From: Streptomyces bikiniensis
GTDB lineage: Bacteria > Actinomycetota > Actinomycetes > Streptomycetales > Streptomycetaceae
Direction of reading: 5' to 3'
Assembly (NCBI GenBank): GCA_000716465.1
Contig: JNWL01000005.1
Span: 124,001-188,000 of the forward strand
Length of the DNA stretch: 64,000 nucleotides
The notes beneath the pieces were generated by a model, which saw only the letters and a list, made by a program, of their open reading frames with translations, did not search any database and was not told where the DNA came from. The translations under genes were made by a program, and so were the position numbers. Numbering within the stretch: position 1 is the stretch's first letter; the number at the start of each line of letters is the position of its first letter. This document shows, piece by piece, positions 61,458 to 64,000 of this stretch.

Positions 61458-62438
61458 GTGACTGTGATCGCGACCGAAAGCCTCAGCAAGCGGTTCCCCC
61501 GGGTGACCGCTCTCGACCGGCTCTCCCTGGACATCGGGCCCGGTGTGACCGGACTGGTGGGTGCCAACGGAGCCGGCAAGTCCACGATGATCAAGATTCT
61601 GCTCGGACTCTCCCCCGCCACGGAGGGCCACGCGGAGGTCCTGGGCCTCGACGTCCGCACCTCCGGCCCCCAGATCCGCGAGCGCGTGGGATACATGCCC
61701 GAGCACGACTGCCTCCCCCCGGACGTCTCGGCCACCGAGTTCGTCGTCCACATGGCGCGCATGTCCGGGCTGCCCCCGACCGCCGCCCGCGAGCGGACGG
61801 CCGACACCCTGCGTCACGTCGGCCTGTACGAGGAGCGCTACCGCCCCATCGGCGGTTACTCGACCGGCATGAAACAGCGGGTGAAGCTCGCTCAGGCACT
61901 GGTCCACGACCCGAAGCTGGTCCTCCTCGACGAGCCGACCAACGGCCTCGACCCGGTCGGCCGGGACGAGATGCTCGGACTGATCCGCCGGATCTGGACC
62001 GACTTCGGCATCTCCGTCCTCGTCACCTCCCACCTCCTCGGCGAACTGGAACGCACCTGCGACCACGTCGTCGTCATCGACGGCGGGCGCCTCCTGCGCT
62101 CCAGCTCCACCAGCGACTTCACCCGGACCACCACGACCCTCGCGGTCGAGGTCACCGACTCCGACGAGCACCCCGACGGCACGGCGGCCCTCCGCACGGC
62201 CCTCACCGCCGCCGGCGTCACCCTCCACCCGGGCGTGGAGGAGGGCCTGCCCGGCGCCGGCCACATCCTGCTCCTGGAGGCGGAGGGCGAGGAGACGTAC
62301 GACCTCGTGCGCGACACCGTCGCCGGGCTCGGCCTCGGGCTCGTCCGCATGGAGCAGCGCCGCCACCACATCGCCGAGGTCTTCCGTCCGGAGGCCGCCG
62401 AGGCGTCCACGCCGCACGAGGAGGTGCCGGCCCGATGA
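61458..62438 (+). CDS. ABC transporter ATP-binding protein
   Basis: 326 residues from GTG at 61458 with GGAG upstream; the frame is open further 5' without a start signal. Walker A is GLVGANGAGKSTM (about 33-45), signature YSTGMKQRVKLAQAL, Walker B LVLLDEPTNGLDP and switch His in VLVTSHLL. It is a type-2 ABC ATPase of the CcmA/drug-export group. Its stop overlaps the permease start (ATGA at 62435-62438). Confidence 0.92.
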   Translation: MTVIATESLSKRFPRVTALDRLSLDIGPGVTGLVGANGAGKSTMIKILLGLSPATEGHAEVLGLDVRTSGPQIRERVGYMPEHDCLPPDVSATEFVVHMARMSGLPPTAARERTADTLRHVGLYEERYRPIGGYSTGMKQRVKLAQALVHDPKLVLLDEPTNGLDPVGRDEMLGLIRRIWTDFGISVLVTSHLLGELERTCDHVVVIDGGRLLRSSSTSDFTRTTTTLAVEVTDSDEHPDGTAALRTALTAAGVTLHPGVEEGLPGAGHILLLEAEGEETYDLVRDTVAGLGLGLVRMEQRRHHIAEVFRPEAAEASTPHEEVPAR

Positions 62439-63346
62439 GCACCCAGATCCCCCAGCCCTCCCAGGCCGCTCCCGACACGACCCGGATCCACAACATCGGC
62501 TACCGGTCCTACGACGGCCCGCGCCTCGGCCGGGCGTACGCGCGCCGGTCGCTCTTCTCGCAGTCCCTGCGCGGCGCGTACGGACTGGGCCGCAGCGCCA
62601 AGTCCAAGGTGCTGCCGATGCTGCTCGCCGGCGTGATGTGCGCCCCCGCGCTGATCATCGTCGCCGTCGCGGTCGCCACCCAGCAGACCAAGCTCTCGAT
62701 CGAGTACACGCAGTACGCGATCTACCTCCAGGTCGTCATCGGCATCTTCCTGGCCTCCCAGGCTCCCCAGTCCGTCTCCCGCGACCTCCGGTTCAGGACC
62801 GTGCCCCTGTACTTCTCCCGCCCGATCGAGCGCGCGGACTACGTCCTCGCCAAGTACGGGGCGATGGCGTCGGCACTCTTCATCCTCACGGCCGTCCCGC
62901 TGCTGATCATGTGGATCGGCTCGATGCTCGCCAAGATGGACTTCGCCGAGCAGACCAAGATGTTCGGCCAGGGGCTCGTCTCCGTGGCGCTGCTCTCGCT
63001 GCTCTTCGGCGGCATCGGCCTCGTCATGGCGGCCCTCACCCCGCGCCGGGGCTTCGGCGTCGCCGCCGTCATCGGCGTGCTGACCATCTCGTACGGCGCG
63101 GTCTCGACGCTCATGGGCATCGCCTACGTCACGGAGAACGCGGGCGCCATCAAGTGGCTCGGCCTGTTCTCCCCGATCACCCTCATCGACGGCGTGCAGA
63201 ACGCCTTCCTGGGCGCACCGTCCATGTTCCCCGAGCTCGGGGGCCCGGGCGCCGGGTTCGGCGTGGTCTACCTGCTGGTCGTCCTCGCGCTGATCGCCGG
63301 CTCGTACGGCATCCTGATGCGCCGCTACCGAAAGGTCGGACTGTGA
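62435..63346 (+). CDS. ABC transporter permease
   Basis: 303 residues from ATG at 62435. Six hydrophobic helices are visible, for example VLPMLLAGVMCAPALIIVAV (about 59-78), YAIYLQVVIGIFLASQ, ALFILTAVPLLIMWIGSMLA, LVSVALLSLLFGGIGLVMAA and VVYLLVVLALIAGSYGILM. It is the membrane partner of the ATPases on either side, with ATGA and GTGA overlaps. Substrate unknown. Confidence 0.87.
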   Translation: MSTQIPQPSQAAPDTTRIHNIGYRSYDGPRLGRAYARRSLFSQSLRGAYGLGRSAKSKVLPMLLAGVMCAPALIIVAVAVATQQTKLSIEYTQYAIYLQVVIGIFLASQAPQSVSRDLRFRTVPLYFSRPIERADYVLAKYGAMASALFILTAVPLLIMWIGSMLAKMDFAEQTKMFGQGLVSVALLSLLFGGIGLVMAALTPRRGFGVAAVIGVLTISYGAVSTLMGIAYVTENAGAIKWLGLFSPITLIDGVQNAFLGAPSMFPELGGPGAGFGVVYLLVVLALIAGSYGILMRRYRKVGL

Positions 63347-64000
63347 CCACGCTCCACATCGACCACGTCTCCCGCTGGTTCGGAAACGTCGTGGCCGTGA
63401 ACGACGTCTCGATGACGGTGGGCCCGGGCGTCACCGGCCTCCTCGGGCCCAACGGCGCCGGGAAGTCCACCCTGATCAACATGATGGGCGGCTTCCTCGA
63501 CCCCTCCACCGGCGCCGTCACCCTCGACGGGCGGACGATCTGGAGGAACGAGTCGGTCTACCGCGACATCGGCGTCGTGCCCGAGCGGGAGGCGATGTAC
63601 GACTTCCTCACCGGCCGCGAGTTCGTCGTGGCCAACGCCGAACTCCAGGGCCTCGGTGCCAAGGAGGCCCAGAGGGCCCTGGCCACGGTCGAGATGGAGT
63701 ACGCGCAGGACCGCAAGGTCTCCACCTACAGCAAGGGCATGCGGCAGCGCGTGAAGATGGCCTCGGCCCTCGTCCACGACCCGTCGGTGCTGCTGCTCGA
63801 CGAGCCGTTCAACGGCATGGACCCGCGCCAGCGCATGCAGCTGATGGACCTGCTGCGGCGGATGGGCGCGGACGGCCGCACGGTCCTCTTCTCCTCGCAC
63901 ATCCTGGAGGAGGTCGAGCAGCTCGCCTCCCACATCGAGGTGATCGTGGCCGGACGGCACGCGGCCTCCGGCGACTTCCGCAAGATCCGCCGCCTGATGA
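63343..64000 (+). CDS. Second ABC transporter ATP-binding protein (C-terminus outside the window)
   Basis: About 219 residues are visible from GTG at 63343, which overlaps the permease stop (GTGA). Walker A is GLLGPNGAGKSTL, signature YSKGMRQRVKMASAL, Walker B VLLLDEPFNGMDP, switch His in VLFSSHILEE. Two distinct ATPases sharing one operon suggest two permeases, the second beyond base 64000. Confidence 0.92.
   Translation, partial: MTTLHIDHVSRWFGNVVAVNDVSMTVGPGVTGLLGPNGAGKSTLINMMGGFLDPSTGAVTLDGRTIWRNESVYRDIGVVPEREAMYDFLTGREFVVANAELQGLGAKEAQRALATVEMEYAQDRKVSTYSKGMRQRVKMASALVHDPSVLLLDEPFNGMDPRQRMQLMDLLRRMGADGRTVLFSSHILEEVEQLASHIEVIVAGRHAASGDFRKIRRLM

Overview
The window is Streptomyces chromosome from the region near oriC. 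The evidence is very high GC with GC-rich third codon positions, GTG/ATG starts behind GGAGG-like sites, the sporulation regulator pair ssgR-ssgA, a TPP-riboswitch thiC, a cydABCD-type locus with a Rex operator, and two perfect ParB parS sites (574-587 and 20702-20715). From memory, the order ssgR, ssgA, YibE/F protein, thiC, then aminotransferase, cydA, cydB, cydCD, sensor kinase follows the S. coelicolor SCO39xx region.

Region 1 (1-27698) is core chromosome: GNAT acetyltransferase, flavohemoprotein, NUDIX hydrolase, LysR regulator, cystathionine lyase-type enzyme, small membrane proteins, cupin, ssgR-ssgA, YibE/F membrane protein, thiC, a lipoprotein gene with no 3' end, a membrane protein, a metallophosphatase, a LacI regulator, an aminotransferase, the cytochrome bd oxidase genes with their fused CydDC exporter, an orphan sensor kinase and a HAD phosphatase.

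Region 2 (about 27700-55575) is mobile. A large serine integrase (28409-29842) sits beside the 3' fragment of an F420-dependent (LLM) oxidoreductase gene. The two half-sites reconstruct an attP with inverted arms, so the main element runs from about 28380 to 51241 (22.9 kb). It carries a DnaB/RecA-like replication ATPase, a DUF2637 membrane protein, MobC, a relaxase gene broken by deletion, a HEPN-like protein, an XRE regulator coupled to a peptide deformylase, a glycosyltransferase/kinase/FkbM cassette, a complete copy of the disrupted oxidoreductase, and a putative defence block: a PD-(D/E)xK nuclease followed by a DUF262 / AAA ATPase / unknown operon. In the complete copy, six codons over the right half of the attachment site have been silently recoded to rare A/T-ending codons. 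To the right lie three successive 5' fragments of the same target gene (51242-51456, 53897-54111, 55458-55574). They are separated by two related cargo blocks (CcbP-like protein, VapBC toxin-antitoxin), the second of which is decayed. The whole looks like a repeatedly used, nested integration site.

Region 3 (55585-64000) is core again: DUF72 protein, KptA RNA 2'-phosphotransferase, a DnaA-box cluster, a MerR regulator, a fused alpha/beta-hydrolase/SDR protein overlapping an M24 peptidase-like gene, and the start of an ABC exporter operon that runs off the window.
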